Positions 12,655 through 25,390 of a stretch of DNA of 64,000 nt are shown piece after piece; position 1 is the first letter of the stretch; the number at the start of each line of letters is the position of its first letter. The notes under the pieces were generated by a model that was not told the origin of the DNA, made no database searches, and was given only the letters and a program-made list of their open reading frames with translations. Source of the DNA: Adiantum capillus-veneris (Eukaryota > Streptophyta > Polypodiopsida > Polypodiales > Pteridaceae); NCBI GenBank assembly GCA_014529385.2, contig CM043952.1, positions 66,218,870 through 66,282,869 of the forward strand, read 5' to 3'. The position numbers and the translations under genes were made by a program.

Positions 12655-13430
12655 TGTTGGTAGCGTCCAACACCAGCAATTGTTTACCTCTTCTCCATGA
12701 GCATATTTTTTCATTGATTATGTATAGGTTCACGGGCTCTCAACGAGTTGTAGATTGTATCTATTATTTTACTTTACGTGCCTTGGGCGGCCGGCCATTT
12801 GGTTTTATAACCCTAGGCATTCAAGTGAATGGTAGGCCATGTGAAAGGAGAGAGATCATTTTGTGAGAAAACCTAGAGTAGAGGAGAGGAGAAAGAGGCT
12901 ATGGAGGTGGAGGCTTGGAGTCACATGTACTCTCTTTACAAACTAGTTAAGCATGCAATGAAGTTGAGTCCTATTGCTTCTCTCTTTGATTTTCCTTCAA
13001 GTTTTGTATTAGTGTCTTGATTTGTGTGTATTAAGAACTAATCACCCTCTAATTTCTTGACTACCTATTGTGTGCATGATTATATTAGTGTGTAGATTAG
13101 TTTTTGTGCATAAATTTCTCTAATCGTAACCCCATGAGCTTGGGTGAGCTCATGATTAGGATGTGCTTACAAGCATTGGTAGGGAATGCAATGAAGACAA
13201 ATGTGTGATTAGCATAAGGTTTAGTGTGTCTGTTGTGACACTAATCCCTTCCATTAATTCTCTCTTCTCTCTAATTTAGATGGACTCTCATGATTTCTAC
13301 ACTCCTTTCTTACTCATTACTCTCACACACTCACCCATGTGTGATGCTTCCATGCCCTATCCGGGTTGCTACCATCCATGGATTAATGATTTTGTTGATC
13401 CATTGGAGCTATGCTATAAGAGAGCCAAAA
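12655..13430 (+). repeat. 5' LTR of element A
   Basis: This shares extended similarity with 48043-48418 and 50686-50873, for example GCGTCCAACACCA near the start, CTTTACGTGCCTTGGGCGG in the first third, and CTCACACACTCACCCAT near the end. The LTR termini form the short inverted repeat TGTTGG/CCAACA (5' copy ends CCAAAA). The segment 13043-13242 has no counterpart in the 3' copy. Confidence 0.85.
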
Positions 13431-13432
13431 TT

Positions 13433-13451
13433 TGGTGCCGTTACCAGGGAC
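13433..13451 (+). promoter_or_regulatory. Primer-binding site of element A (Asp-tRNA type)
   Basis: TGGTGCCGTTACCAGGGAC begins two bases after the LTR. It differs at few positions from the plant Asp-tRNA-complementary PBS TGGCGCCGTTGCCGGGGAC. Reverse transcription of A would have been primed here. Confidence 0.75.
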
Positions 13452-16353
13452 GGTAACCTAAGCTAGAGGATATTTTTTTAGAAGATTGAGTGTTTAGGAG
13501 TAGGTTTAGGTGTAAAAGACCCCTTCTTTTCTAGTAATTGATCACTAATTTGTCACTAATCTTGTGTGCTAAAAATATGTGTATGTCTAATCAGAGGTTT
13601 GAAAATCACTCTTTTGAAAGAAAATATCAAAAATTTCATGTGGATTTGAGTGATTTTAAGCGTGTAATTAAGGGATATTTCACTAATTATCCTCTCTAAT
13701 TACTCATTAATTGCATGTGATTTTAATGCAATGCATAGATAAATCAAGCATTGAATGTGTGCTTAGTGCTAAAATGTATTTAATTTCCATGAATTTGATG
13801 CTACACATAAGTTTTTTGTGATTAGTTATTGGTAGGTGAATTGCGGTGAAGCGGTTGCTATGTAGACACACATGTGTGTAGGCATCATTGGAGTTGGAAT
13901 TCAACCCAAATCTTGATGCGAATGTGAGTGCACTAACCCACTCAATTGCTACTTTATGTGCTAGTTTTTATTGAAGATTGGGCACATCAAAATTGGTGCA
14001 ATTTTGTGCGTATTGGCGTATGGCTACATGTAGGCAAAGTGCACACATGTGAGTGCAAATGTATGGCAATTTTGATGCCAATTGATTGAGGTGAAGCATC
14101 AAATGTTTAGGGTTTCTCAATTATTATGGAAAATGGTTTTGAGTATGCAAATTACGTCGTTATGTTGTCGAAATTGCGATAGAATTATGTGTATGTAAGC
14201 TTGTAAGTGTGTTAATTGTGCATATTTACACACTTTCAAATTGATTTGAATAATTGAATTAATGTGCAAATGAGATGTTGCAATTTCTGATTCGATTTTG
14301 AGTGGTGGGTCAATGTGCATACAACTTTTAATTAGACCACTAATCATACAATTTTTTGGGTCAAATTTGAGTAAAAAACGATAAAAAAAGGTCCAAAATG
14401 GTTCACATTTGAGTGGCGTATTGATGATTGATTGATTAGATGATGTAATTACATTGACAAGTGCTGCAAATTGAGTTGATTTTCATGTTTTTCACAAAAA
14501 AAGGTATTGTTTTACTTATTTTTTGTAAATGTTTAGCATTTTTTACTCATTTATTGTCTACAATTGCTTTTTTTAATCCACAAAGTGATGAAAATGAGAA
14601 AACTTGATGCAAACTATTGATTTGGAGTGTGCTATGCAAATTTGTGAATTTTCTCTAATTTTTTGGGCTATTTTTGGGCATTTTTAGCGCATCTTTGAGT
14701 CAAGTAAAATTTTTTAACTTTTTGCACTATTTGAAATTTTTGAGAGAAAGAATTTAAAAAAATCACATGCACACCCACCCCCACACCACACACATCCCTT
14801 TCCCCTCTTTTGCCTTTTTGTTTTCACATTTTTTGAATTTTTTTGTATGCCTTTGATTTATTTCCCATAAAAATAACCCAAAACAAACTCCCCCCTCAAA
14901 AAGCCTTAAAAAATAAAATACCAAAAGTATATATCTATGTATAAAACAAAACAAAACTAAAACACACACACACACACACACACACACTTTTATAAACACA
15001 CACACAGACACAGACACACACACACACACACACACAAGTACTTATACAGCTATAGCTCTACACCTATTCACTAGATCGGATCTGCTCAAACAACCTCTTA
15101 CACACACACACACACATGCAAACACATGCATGCCTACGCCTACGCACACGCACATGCGCGCACACGTGAACACACACACACACACATGCGCGCTTAAGTA
15201 AAGATTTGGATTAATGAAAGGTCTTTTTATGAAAAACCTACCCCTGTTTTAGCTTATTAGGATATTCCAAGGCCTTCCCTTGGCATTAGGTGGCATTTTT
15301 TGTTTTTGCTACCCTACGTGGGATGCACTCTTTTAATGGGCACCTGCCTTTGGGGTTTAATACACACAGGAACTCCCCCCATTTGGAGGCGTGACTATTT
15401 TACTCTAGCAATATGACACTTACTCGGGATCATTATGACAAGGATATCGCTTTGACTTTGGCTTCACTCCCCACTCCCTCACTCTGTGCCTCACTCTCTA
15501 CTCCTTAACCAGTAACCATAACCATAACCATTCTTTACGCCTGCACACCAACTGTGTGTGATTTTTGCCCCCCCCCCCCCCGGGCCCCCAACACTGGATT
15601 AACCATGGCAGATGCCGCTATATAGCACATACCTCATGATGATAACAAGATAATAAACATATCAAAAGAGATTGCCAAGATTCAGGCTACTCAGAGCATT
15701 TATTGGAAGGGTATTTAAACCACGTGAGGGTTTCTCTATGTCCCTCACTCAGCCTTAGTTTTTGCGTATCATGTGTGTATATGAAAGAGAGTTTTTTTGA
15801 GGGCTTGAACATCTGCTTATTGTGTGGCTATGGAGATGGTTGAACATAAGAAGTCTTCATAGGTTGATACTCCACCGGAATGGATTGGGTTCTTTTATTG
15901 CATTTTTTCCCATTATTCTGCACTTTTTGTTTTCTAAGGGTTGTTATTAAGTACACCTTGGTATGTAGTACCGATCGGTAACAGAAATATTGATAGGGGA
16001 TGGGAGGTTTGTGTTGATGGTTTATTAACCATGTCGAGTAGACCTGCATGTAAAGATTGCATTGATGTTCAAATGATTTGGTTTTTTTCCTATATCAGGC
16101 AAAGTTTTTCATATTTCATATATGGTATAGTATCCCAAAAGAAATACTTAAGGGGATGTAGTAAGGGCTGAGTGCACCTGGTAGTGGTTCCCAAAAACTC
16201 TTGCAAAAATACTAATCCTACCTCTCAAGTATGCCGTTTTCTGGTGGCCATTGGCTTGTTGAGACGGGTAACTGGCTACAAAGTGATTTGTGGCATGGTT
16301 AAACTTCTATATTAATACTGCACTATCTGAATTGGTTGGTAAAGATGGTGGGT

Positions 16354-16560
16354 CGGTATGTTATACCCTTGATATTTGAAAACATAACTATGGATTATTG
16401 TGGTTAATAGAGTATATGCATCAATTTGAATTCTGTCTTGATACCACGCTGCCTGAGTTTTTTTTTTTTTTTATAAAGGGGGGTGGAGGGTTGGTATGGT
16501 ATACCCTTGACATTTGCAGGAAAAACTATGGAGTATTGTGTAGGATTATTGATGCTCCTT
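16354..16560. repeat. Two-copy ~139-bp imperfect direct repeat
   Basis: GGTATG(T/G)TATACCCTTGA is followed in both copies by AACTATGGA(T/G)TATTGTG, starting at about 16354 and 16493. The copies are separated by a T15 tract. The repeat lies in the interior of element A. Confidence 0.7.
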
Positions 16561-17758
16561 GCCCCAAAAAAGAGCGTCAGATACCTAGAGTCTGGTTTGT
16601 GGACTGGGGTTGTGTGCATATTATAAATATCGTTCTATTGTTTGCATGCTTTGGATGGCTTTTGTTCCATTTGATATTGGGTTGTTGTCAGGCTTCTCTA
16701 GCGGAATAAGATGCCGCTTTTAATGTATTGTATTGATCACTAGGGGTTGCCTTTTACTATAATTTTTTTAACAATATTGTGGCTAAGTAGACTAGATTTA
16801 GTAAAGTTTCTTCACATTAGGCATGACACTTATTGATACAATCTGAGGTACGATGGGATACCTCTTACCCAATTTGGTATGTGAAATTTGTTTTTGCTTG
16901 ATATACTTAGGCTGAGTTTGATGACTAAACCAAACAAAGGATTTTCTTTTTTTGGTGGGTGGTATCTGATGCCGAAGATTAGGTTACTTTATGTTGCCTA
17001 ATGGCTTTATGAATGGAAGCAGCAAAAGGTATACCACACTTGAAGATTTGGATGAGTTGTTTGACTGATTAAGGAAAGAGCTTGACAATCTTGCAAAGTA
17101 ATTTATGACGTTGAAGGGCTGAATTTTGGGCTGATGCGTGTATTAAGACACTTGGATCAGAAGGGGTGGTGGCCTTCTGATAATCTATTTAAGGTCTAAT
17201 AAAAATTGGGGCTTTATAGAAACCATACATATAATTACTTCCATAAATCAAAGGGATAATAACCTTTTTTACAAGCATTAAAATGAACTTAAAGAACGCT
17301 AGAATACATGAACACTTTGGACAATAGTTTTAAGTTAAAAAAGTTGTAAGTTGGACATGGATAACAGATGATATAGTCAGTTGACACTTAAAAAGACTCA
17401 TTCAAGGCTAACATATTTGTTGTCTTGTTTGAATGAATGAAGGTGAGGACTTTATCCTTTCATGGATTTTTTTTGTCTTAAAGCAAACGTCTGTCCTTGA
17501 CATACCAGGCTCTTGCCACTTCATGGAACATACATTTTAGATCGGCCACTGTACTTCTACATTGGGATGAGACCTTATTCCTATAGCAATATACAAAATA
17601 ATTATAAGACTGAGTTGTTTTTGTATTGATCATTGTCACTTGTCTAAAGGCAGATGTCTTTTGAATTAAAAGGTTCATTTATGTTCTATTATATAAGTAA
17701 AGCAACTACACTCACGTCCACGTGCACACATGTCTACCAAAAAAAATAGAAAGGAATC

Positions 17759-17761
<3 letters not shown>

Positions 17762-17825
<64 letters not shown>
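17762..17825. repeat. (CT)32 microsatellite
   Basis: An uninterrupted CT run in the interior of element A, followed by a short GC-richer segment. Long frames across it encode only Leu-Ser or Glu-Arg repeats. Confidence 0.95.
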
Positions 17826-17827
<2 letters not shown>

Positions 17828-19293
17828 GCACCGCTCCTTGAATCTCTCTCTCTCCCCGCCAGTGCGTTGTGGACCTCTGTCCATTTTCTCTGTTGCACGC
17901 CAGTCTCGTACCCGACTTCTCTGTTGGCGCTTTCCTTTTTTGTCGTTGTTAACACACGGCGTCGTTGACTATTGCCATACTAGCTCCCTTTATTTTGAAC
18001 TTTCAAGCCTAGGCTATTTTAATTTCATGCTTTAATTTTTTAATTTCATTTCATTTCCAATTTAGTTTAAATTTGATTTGATCTTTGTTTTAATTTTATC
18101 GGAGTTTGTTTTAATTTTATTTCATTTCATGCCATACTTTTTGATTTGTTTTCATTTAATTTAAACCTCATTTTTGCATTTAGTTTCTAAGCCAAAAATC
18201 ATAAAAAAGATTAAAAAGCAAGAAAATTTTCCCCAAAATACCAAAAAATCCAAAAATTAAAAAAAGCAAAAAAACATTAAAAACAATAAGAAATCAAATA
18301 TATAAAAAACCAAAATATATAGAAGTCTAAAAAAGGAATTAACAATTAAAATTGAAAAAATTCACAAAAAATCTCTGAAAATAGAAAATTCAGAGAAATT
18401 GGCCCCAAAAAATCCCAAAAAATATTAAAAAAACATAAAAAATAAAAAATTGAGAAAATTTTGAAAGAAATCATAAAAACCACAAAAAAGAAAAAACTTG
18501 TAAAAAAAATATTTATTGTTGTTATCATTTTCCCTTTTGAGCATTTTCACCTTTTTCTTTTTCTTTTTTGTTTTATTTATTTCTTTTTTCTCATTGATTT
18601 CTTTGTTTATTTTTGTTTTTCTCCCCCACCAAAAAAGCGAAAAAACCAAAAACAAAATTTCCTTTTGCATTTCTCTCTCTTGTTCATACTCCTTGGTTCC
18701 CACATGCGTCCCACATCCCGTACAGGCCCTTTTCACACACATTTATGCACTATAAGGCACATTTAGACTAGATACGCCTAGAGAGCTCGATTTGCCAGAT
18801 TTTTCTCAATTGCGCTCGACTTGATCAGATTTGAGCCAAATTGCATGCATAGACCTTGTTCTTACACAGATTTTGATTTCGTCTACATTCAATGAGTTGA
18901 CGAGCTTTAGAGCCTGCTCACGTATTCCATTTTGGCTCGATTTGATATCAGATTCCATGCATTGACCACATTTGACCCCAATTTGCTGTAGAGATTGATT
19001 TATAGCCTTGTTATTGACTAGATTATGCTATTTAGAACCCATTCACACGCAAGATCTTGACTTGGCCTGATTTTAGCCGTTGGTCACACATTTGCATACG
19101 ATTAGAGCCCAATTTGATCGATTGATTGATTTTTGGCCACGACTTCGATCGAGAGACAATTTCTAGAGCTTGTTCACATGTAGTGACCCCAACTTAGCAC
19201 TTGGCTAGCCTTCGATTGCTCAATATTTGCACCATAGCTATATTGATAGATTTTGGCTATCATGAACCTTGAGGCCCTATTTGATAGACAGTT

Positions 19294-19972
19294 GTGGGTT
19301 CATGGCGAGTTAGATGGATTGCCTATATACATACATGTAGACACTCCAATAAAGGTACATCCAGATTCAGTCCACAGAATGTTAGACACATAGTTTCCAA
19401 ATGCTTAGGGCCCGAGCACACCAGACCTTGCCACATCACCTTCTTGATGGTTTTGATACATCTTAGACACATGATGGAGGAGATTTCAGAGCGTGTCACA
19501 CTAGCCCTTTGTGAGGATTGCCCAAACACCTTTGAGCTACCACAGACTGTATCTTTATACCTGATTGAAACTAGACCATTGTATGCTGATGAGGATAAGA
19601 GGATGTACATGAGGAAGAAAGTTTGATTTGGAGAGTACCCTCCCTATGACATAGTGAGTGCTACCCCACAATGTTCCTTATGGGGTTACCTATAGGAGCA
19701 TTTATGACAAGGCTACCTATACATTGTTGTGTGGACTATGCTATTCCCCTTCTTGGAGTAGTGCTATTGAGCCTATAATAGAACCAATGAACACACCCTT
19801 TGCACAGCCAGCAAGACTTAGATCACCTTCAGGATTCACATCATCCATACCATCTATGGGACAAACCTTTCCTAAGATCATACCAAAGGAGCAGGCAGAT
19901 ATGGAGTGTAGGAGCCAAAGTCTTATCAATGAAACCCAGAGTTACCATGCATAGATACAACCACATCACAAG
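19294..19972 (+). other. Unidentified degenerate coding-like segment of element A
   Basis: An open frame runs 19294-19626 (110 codons) and a second, in another frame, 19658-19954 (98 codons). Neither matches a family I recognise. Segments such as ERVTLALCEDCPNTFELP have a natural protein composition rather than a repeat-derived one, so this may be the decayed gag or an extra reading frame of A. Element B inserts at 19973, immediately downstream, and similar low-complexity, acidic coding-like sequence resumes beyond B. Function is unknown. Confidence 0.3.
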
Positions 19973-20112
19973 TGTAAAACCTTGGGAACTGCCGTGAACG
20001 ATCCTCTATCCAACCACCCTTTTATAGCCCCTTGGCGTACAAGATTCCTTCTCCACTGGGCAGACCGCCCTTGGCTAGGTCCTTGACCTCTAGGGTGGCC
20101 CTTGGCCTGACA
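19973..20112 (-). repeat. Element B LTR (3' LTR in element orientation)
   Basis: Shares TGTAAAACC, CCGTGAAC, CACCCTTTTATAGCC, TTCTCCACTGGGCAG and GGCCCTTGGCCTG blocks with 25256-25385. About 140 bp, beginning TGT and ending ACA on the plus strand. The TTTTATAG word is in plus orientation only, so it is not an obvious promoter for B. Confidence 0.85.
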
Positions 20113-20132
20113 TTACACCCCCCATGGAGAAG
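20113..20132 (-). promoter_or_regulatory. Element B polypurine tract
   Basis: The complement reads CTTCTCCATGGGGGGTGTAA immediately before the LTR start TGTCAGG. Such a tract primes plus-strand DNA synthesis. Confidence 0.6.
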
Positions 20133-23100
20133 CGTTTTCATCCTCGAAAACACAAGTGATAGTATCTTCGTAAGAACACTGATGTTTTCCTTATTGGAAT
20201 TCCTTACGTGGGCCAATTGTCTTGATGACTGATACTTGGTGCAGTGAGGAGGTTCAATGAAACCAAGAGCAACATCTTGATTTTCAACATTGTTGTCCTT
20301 TTGCAACCACTTGTATCTAAATGGTAACTCAATTTATAACTCACTTGAGTACTTTAAAGGAGTAACCAAAACAAAAGGTATCTAAAGACATAACCAATTC
20401 TGAAAGATACTTGAAAAATGCAAGAAAACCTTGGCGCAACTTTCCATGAAGTTGTGAGCGAGATTTCCAACTTGTGTGAGTATCTTGAAAAGCTCATAGC
20501 TACTAAGGGAAAAAATAGGGAGTTTCCTCATGTCATACTGGTGGACATTTTGGAATACACAGAACTACATGTTCACCCCTAATGAAGGTTACATGCCAAT
20601 GGTCTTTGTCAACATACCTACTCAGTCCTTGACTTATGAAACTATTGAATTGGTATCCAACCCCACCATAATAGGTATTCAAAATTGAAAACCTAAGAGA
20701 ATTCTAGAATAGGGAGAGAATCATCTACTTATGCTCTTAGAAAATCCTTTAGCACTAGAAAAATACTTTGTAAGTTGTCCATCCAATGCAGGATGAATAG
20801 CCGCAGTAAAAATGAGGTACTTGCCCCAACCACTTACAGACAGTCTTCATGATTGACAATAACTTTGACTCAACCACCACTGAGTATCCAGCCATATACT
20901 TGATATGGAGTGGAGGCAACCATTTAGGTTTAAAGCGGGTTGGAGTGGAGTAAGCTCATAGAGTATATACCATCCAACCACAAACACCCATTCTAAGCCG
21001 TTACCTTGTACGGTGGGGTGTAAACTCATATATCGGCTTGAAAAGTTGCACTTGAAGTGAAAAAAATTGCAAAGACAAAAAAGTCCATGAATTGGCATGC
21101 CGCTCCAAACAAATTTGTGTTAAACACTAGGGCCCATAACACCTAGTGTGCATGCATTTAACACAAGCAAATTCAAACCGCAATTCCATGACGAGACTTT
21201 CCACAGCACGTACGTGAAAGCCTTGCAACAAGAGTTGGACCATCAAAATGTGAAAGCTCAGTCACACCTAGGTACCAGCCATGAGACTTAGCATACTTGG
21301 CTATTTGGAGAAACGACCCTCCATTAAGGTGTTTCATAGCACTTATAATCGTAAAAAGTCTGTACTTAGTACTCGACAATGTCTGGCCACAAAAAATGTT
21401 CCTGATATGGTGTGCTCCAATGGTCGAATAAACGGATGCGACCAGCACCCCACCAGCACATAGGGACTTTGTCGCGACACATCATAAGGAATTAGGAACC
21501 AGTGTCAATCCCCGAGACTCATAATCTCCACAATGTGTGGAATATTACACTCTGCCTCGTGAGTGAGAGGGACCCTCATTATCATTGCTCCACACTGGCT
21601 AAACCGAACTCCTTGAGTTCCTAGACCATGTTGTGTCCCATGTGACAACATGTGCCAAAGAGAACCGCACCATGTAGGTCTGTAATTGTTTCAACAAGAT
21701 TCAAACCCATTACGGTATCTTGATGATAGGGAAGGGAGAAAATAAAAATATTTTCTCAAAATGCTATGCTCGTCCATGACCTTGTCACTTGGCTAAAGAG
21801 TAAGCTGGATGAAAGCCTTCTAGCTCAAACATCCCGTTTATATAATGCAAACAAACTTAATTGGAAAGGAAAATAAATCCAAAAAACATGTACTTACAAG
21901 GAGGTGGAAATTACCTAATACTTACCCGACAATCAAGTACAACCCTCAACCTGTAAACCTACCATATCAAAATTTCTTCGACCTGCTAATCACTAATATT
22001 AGAGATTAGTGAAAATAAAGAAAGTGAAATCGTGACCCTGGGTATTGCCTTGGCAATCCAAACCCCTGGATATATCTTGCCAAACCCACTCCCGTGGTGA
22101 AAGTTTGGAAAGAACGTTTTGACTATCCCTTGGCAGAATAGTTTGCTTGAAAAACAAAGTGTGAAGGTATCCAAAAAATGACCATCAACACGTATTGTGT
22201 GATTTATTAATCACATACGTGATCATACACAAAACTATGCTCCTATATGCACGCCTAGTGCTATAGAGAAAACGGGAGATCCACGCAGGGTGAAACCCAT
22301 AGCTCTTAGGGATAGCCATGCTGTTTGAAATGCTTGTTGCATTTATACGCCGTGCTATAAATCAGCCTATGTGAGTGCAAGTTTATCAAAAGCTTAGCTC
22401 GATCGTTGCACCAAAACATGTAGTGCTTACAAAATACCCATATGTAATGGCAAGACTCTTTCTTGACCATTAACATCGATGGGGAGTCCACTGGGTAGAT
22501 CTGTTCAAGCAGGAGAACAATCACCCAAGGAATGCCAACATTTGGGTCTTACCCTAGATTATGGTTCGTAGCCAACCTGTGTGTCTCATAGCCCTTATGT
22601 CAATTAGTGTTCAATTGACGAACCGACGAAGACTAATTTGGATGGCATCTTGGCCACTTGCTAGCTGAGAGTTAGAGCATCTTGGCTCAGAATGACTCAC
22701 AAGTAAAACATGTATCAAAAACTGCGTAGAAAGTTTTCATTATTCATCGAGAGAAATAAGAAAGAGAGAGAAGGAGAGCATGTTGGGTTGAGGAACTTTC
22801 CTTAATTTTCTAGAGTGTGTACCCAAGCCGTGTGCTCTTACGCATCTTATGCCTCACTTGCAGTTTATCCTATAAGCAGTCCATAGTTTGCTGGTATGAC
22901 TTTCTCATCGAGAGAGGTAACAAAAAAACACATCTTGACCCATCGATCTTGTACGGGTCGTGACTGTACGATGGTGACTTAAGTAGGGCACTTTGCCTAT
23001 GAAATAAGTCCTAGATCGAGGTTCCATTTAGTGTTGTTTTTTGTTGACAGCAACCAAAAATCATGTTCAACAATCCATCACTTATCTTGTCCTTGACAGA

Positions 23101-25242
23101 GTTGCTAGTGTGATAGCGGAAGCATAATTCATGAGGTGGTAGAATTGAATCCACCTAACTAGCATGCCTTGCATGCAGAATTGTAAGCGCTCACCGAGAG
23201 TGATGGCCTCAAACGTGAGATCCAAAACAAAAGTGACTTGCTTGCTTCACGTGAAACTGTCAAAGCACTTTGCTTTGCACAACATACAATATTTTCCAAA
23301 ATAAATGTGAAAACATGGAAAAACAAGCAAAACTTAAAATTGTCTAACCTGGTCATCCTGACCAGTTGTCTTGAAATTTTGAAGGAAAAACTCGTTGGAA
23401 GATGGCTCATAGCCATAGCTATTGCGCGAGAGAGAGGTGTCATGTATATCATATACACCCTCTTTGCATGTAATGAAATAACACGCTGAAAAACTGACAA
23501 ATTCCTCCAAGGTTTTATGCTCATAGCATAAGCCGGTCGGGAAAATCTCAATGCAAGATGCCGAATTGGAAGCCTTGCTTACCTTAACAACTTATGGAGT
23601 TCCTAAGAGCTCATAGTCAAAGGATATTTCTGCTAACAAACAGATGTCATAGCAAAAGAAAGTTGACGGTGTCGATCATTCACAGATATCCGACCTTGTC
23701 AGACTATACACTGTATTGAAAAAAAGAAAAATACTTGCAAGAGATGTACCTGGTACTTGCTTGGCTTGATTTGTTATCCTCTGGATTTGTAGATGGAGCC
23801 TTGCTCCCGTGATGTCGGTCACAACGTTGTCATACCGAGACATGTAAAGGAAAAGTAACCCTAAGTTGCATTCATTGCCAACTACGTTAGAAAACGTGTT
23901 GGATAACATTCACAAGCCTTGCCTGTACCAACATTTTACAGGCCTTGCCTGAACCTTGGGATCTAACATTGCTGCGGAACCATGTTCGAGCAAAAATTCC
24001 AACCCAAAAGTGAAATGTTTACCATAACTGCAGACCGTTAATGGTAGAAGTCATGGGGCCAACGATTGTGCTCATAACTGGTTAACATAGCATATCCCAT
24101 GCATGAAAAACATTCACGTGCTGAATATGATTGAGCGAGTCGATGATTGAAAATCCCAATGTATGCTTCAAGCTTAAAGAGTTTTGAAAAATTCAACAAA
24201 TTGTGAATTGAAAATGTGAAAGTCAACTTGCTTACCAATGGTGACAAGCCCTCTTCGAGCAGTGAAACCATGTCATCATATTTCGGATGTCCTTGTTAGC
24301 AACATCTGACTCGTTGCATGATTATGTATAGTGGAACTTTTTGGACACATCTACAAGATGTTGTCATCGCAAATAGAGCCGAGACCAAGGCCGTGCTTTC
24401 ACATGGTCTTGAAGTTGTGTCAGCACATCGGATCTTTCCCTTGAGTGCTTGGAGATTTTGCCTTCGAATTCTTGATTCTAAATCCCGCCTACCTACCCGA
24501 TATTGCTGAGGTCATCCAAGTCCGTGCTGCACATGGCCATGAAACCATGAGCCCTTTGTGGATACCCTTGCATGCCCCCCCTTGTAGAGACCGTTGCATG
24601 ATCATGCAGCCTTGCATGATTGCATCTAGGCAAATTGGGATAAGCCCATGGCGTGGCACGGGCTGCCAGAAATGGAAGGCATAATGTTCTCCTTGCTAAC
24701 CTTGCATGTTGTGCACTCTTGTGGGTAAGTCCGCTAGGGTGGCCTTGGGACACCCTTAGGGCGTCCACCCCAAAAAAATGAACGCCTGAGCAAGGCAATA
24801 GCGGCGACAGTTGCGCAGGAAAGAAATAGAGTGAAAACGCACTGCAAGACCCAAACCAGGGGCGGATTTAGTGTCAAAAAAGGCTAAGCAGGGTAGGGCA
24901 AACCCGTAGACTTCCCCTACTGCACGTGATTTGGTGGTAGTCGGATTGCAACCGTGTTGCATACCTAGGGGTGGTTCCCGCCCGTCTCCTGCCTCGCCAT
25001 CTTCCTGCGACATCCGTGTGTCCAAGGGGCCATGCTCACGTTGCACCACCTTAGGAGTTCTGCCCACGAATTCAAGCTTGCCATGAATGTCTTCACGAGA
25101 GAAAGATACAAAGATCATGCACGCCTTGCTGCTGAAAATGAGGGAGAGAGAGAAGACTCCGAAGCGAGAGAGAGGTCATGCATCATACTGAATTCCAGAG
25201 AGAGAGTCCTTCCCCCTCCTCCATAGCTCTCCCCTCCCCTGA
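20133..25242 (-). other. Element B interior, no recognisable coding
   Basis: Read on both strands. The longest minus frame (23551-23159, 130 codons) and the one at 25118-24756 (120 codons) show no gag, protease, RT or integrase motif. The region appears to be noncoding or captured sequence. Confidence 0.5.
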
Positions 25243-25254
25243 TCTCTGATACCA
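25243..25254 (-). promoter_or_regulatory. Element B primer-binding site (initiator Met tRNA)
   Basis: The minus strand reads TGGTATCAGAGA, one base inside the LTR at 25256. It matches the plant initiator-Met PBS except the last base. Confidence 0.8.
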
Positions 25255-25255
25255 G

Positions 25256-25385
25256 TGTAAAACCCTGGGAATTTCCGTGAACAATCCTCCACCCAACCAC
25301 CCTTTTATAGCCCCTTGGCTTGCAGGATCCCTTCTCCACTGGGCAGCCGAGGTCCTTGACCTCCATGGTGGCCCTTGGCCTGGCA
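25256..25385 (-). repeat. Element B LTR (5' LTR in element orientation)
   Basis: 130-bp copy of the LTR at 19973-20112, with a short deletion relative to that copy after GGGCAG. Followed on the plus strand by the ACAAG target duplication. Confidence 0.85.
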
Positions 25386-25390
25386 ACAAG

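Larger units (their letters stand above)
13452..19290 (+). other. Element A 5' interior, noncoding by inspection
   Basis: About 5.8 kb with no recognisable gag or pol. It holds T/A-rich sequence (13.5-14.7 kb), interrupted CA microsatellites (14.95-15.2 kb), a short poly-C (15568-15581), a segment resembling transcribed noncoding DNA at 15.7-17.7 kb with a TATA-like GTATTTAAAC near 15710, a CT run (17762-17825), and an A/T-homopolymer-rich stretch (18.0-18.65 kb). The block 15.2-17.7 kb may itself be an inserted or captured sequence, but no borders were found. Confidence 0.45.
19973..25385 (-). mobile_element. Element B: LTR element with very short LTRs, minus orientation
   Basis: Two ~135-bp direct repeats (19973-20112 and 25256-25385) are flanked by a perfect 5-bp duplication ACAAG (19968-19972 and 25386-25390). 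On the minus strand, TGGTATCAGAGA (25254-25243) follows the LTR as an initiator-Met PBS, and a purine tract containing GGGGGG (complement of 20113-20132) precedes the other LTR. This fixes the orientation. The 5.1-kb interior has many short frames but none with retroviral-type motifs, so it looks like a non-autonomous (LARD-like) element needing proteins from another element. It inserted into element A. Confidence 0.85.

Noticed and set aside
15700..17700. Host gene with introns inside element A
   Set aside because: A TATA-like word and scattered splice-like sites are present, but there is no conserved coding. Too weak to call.
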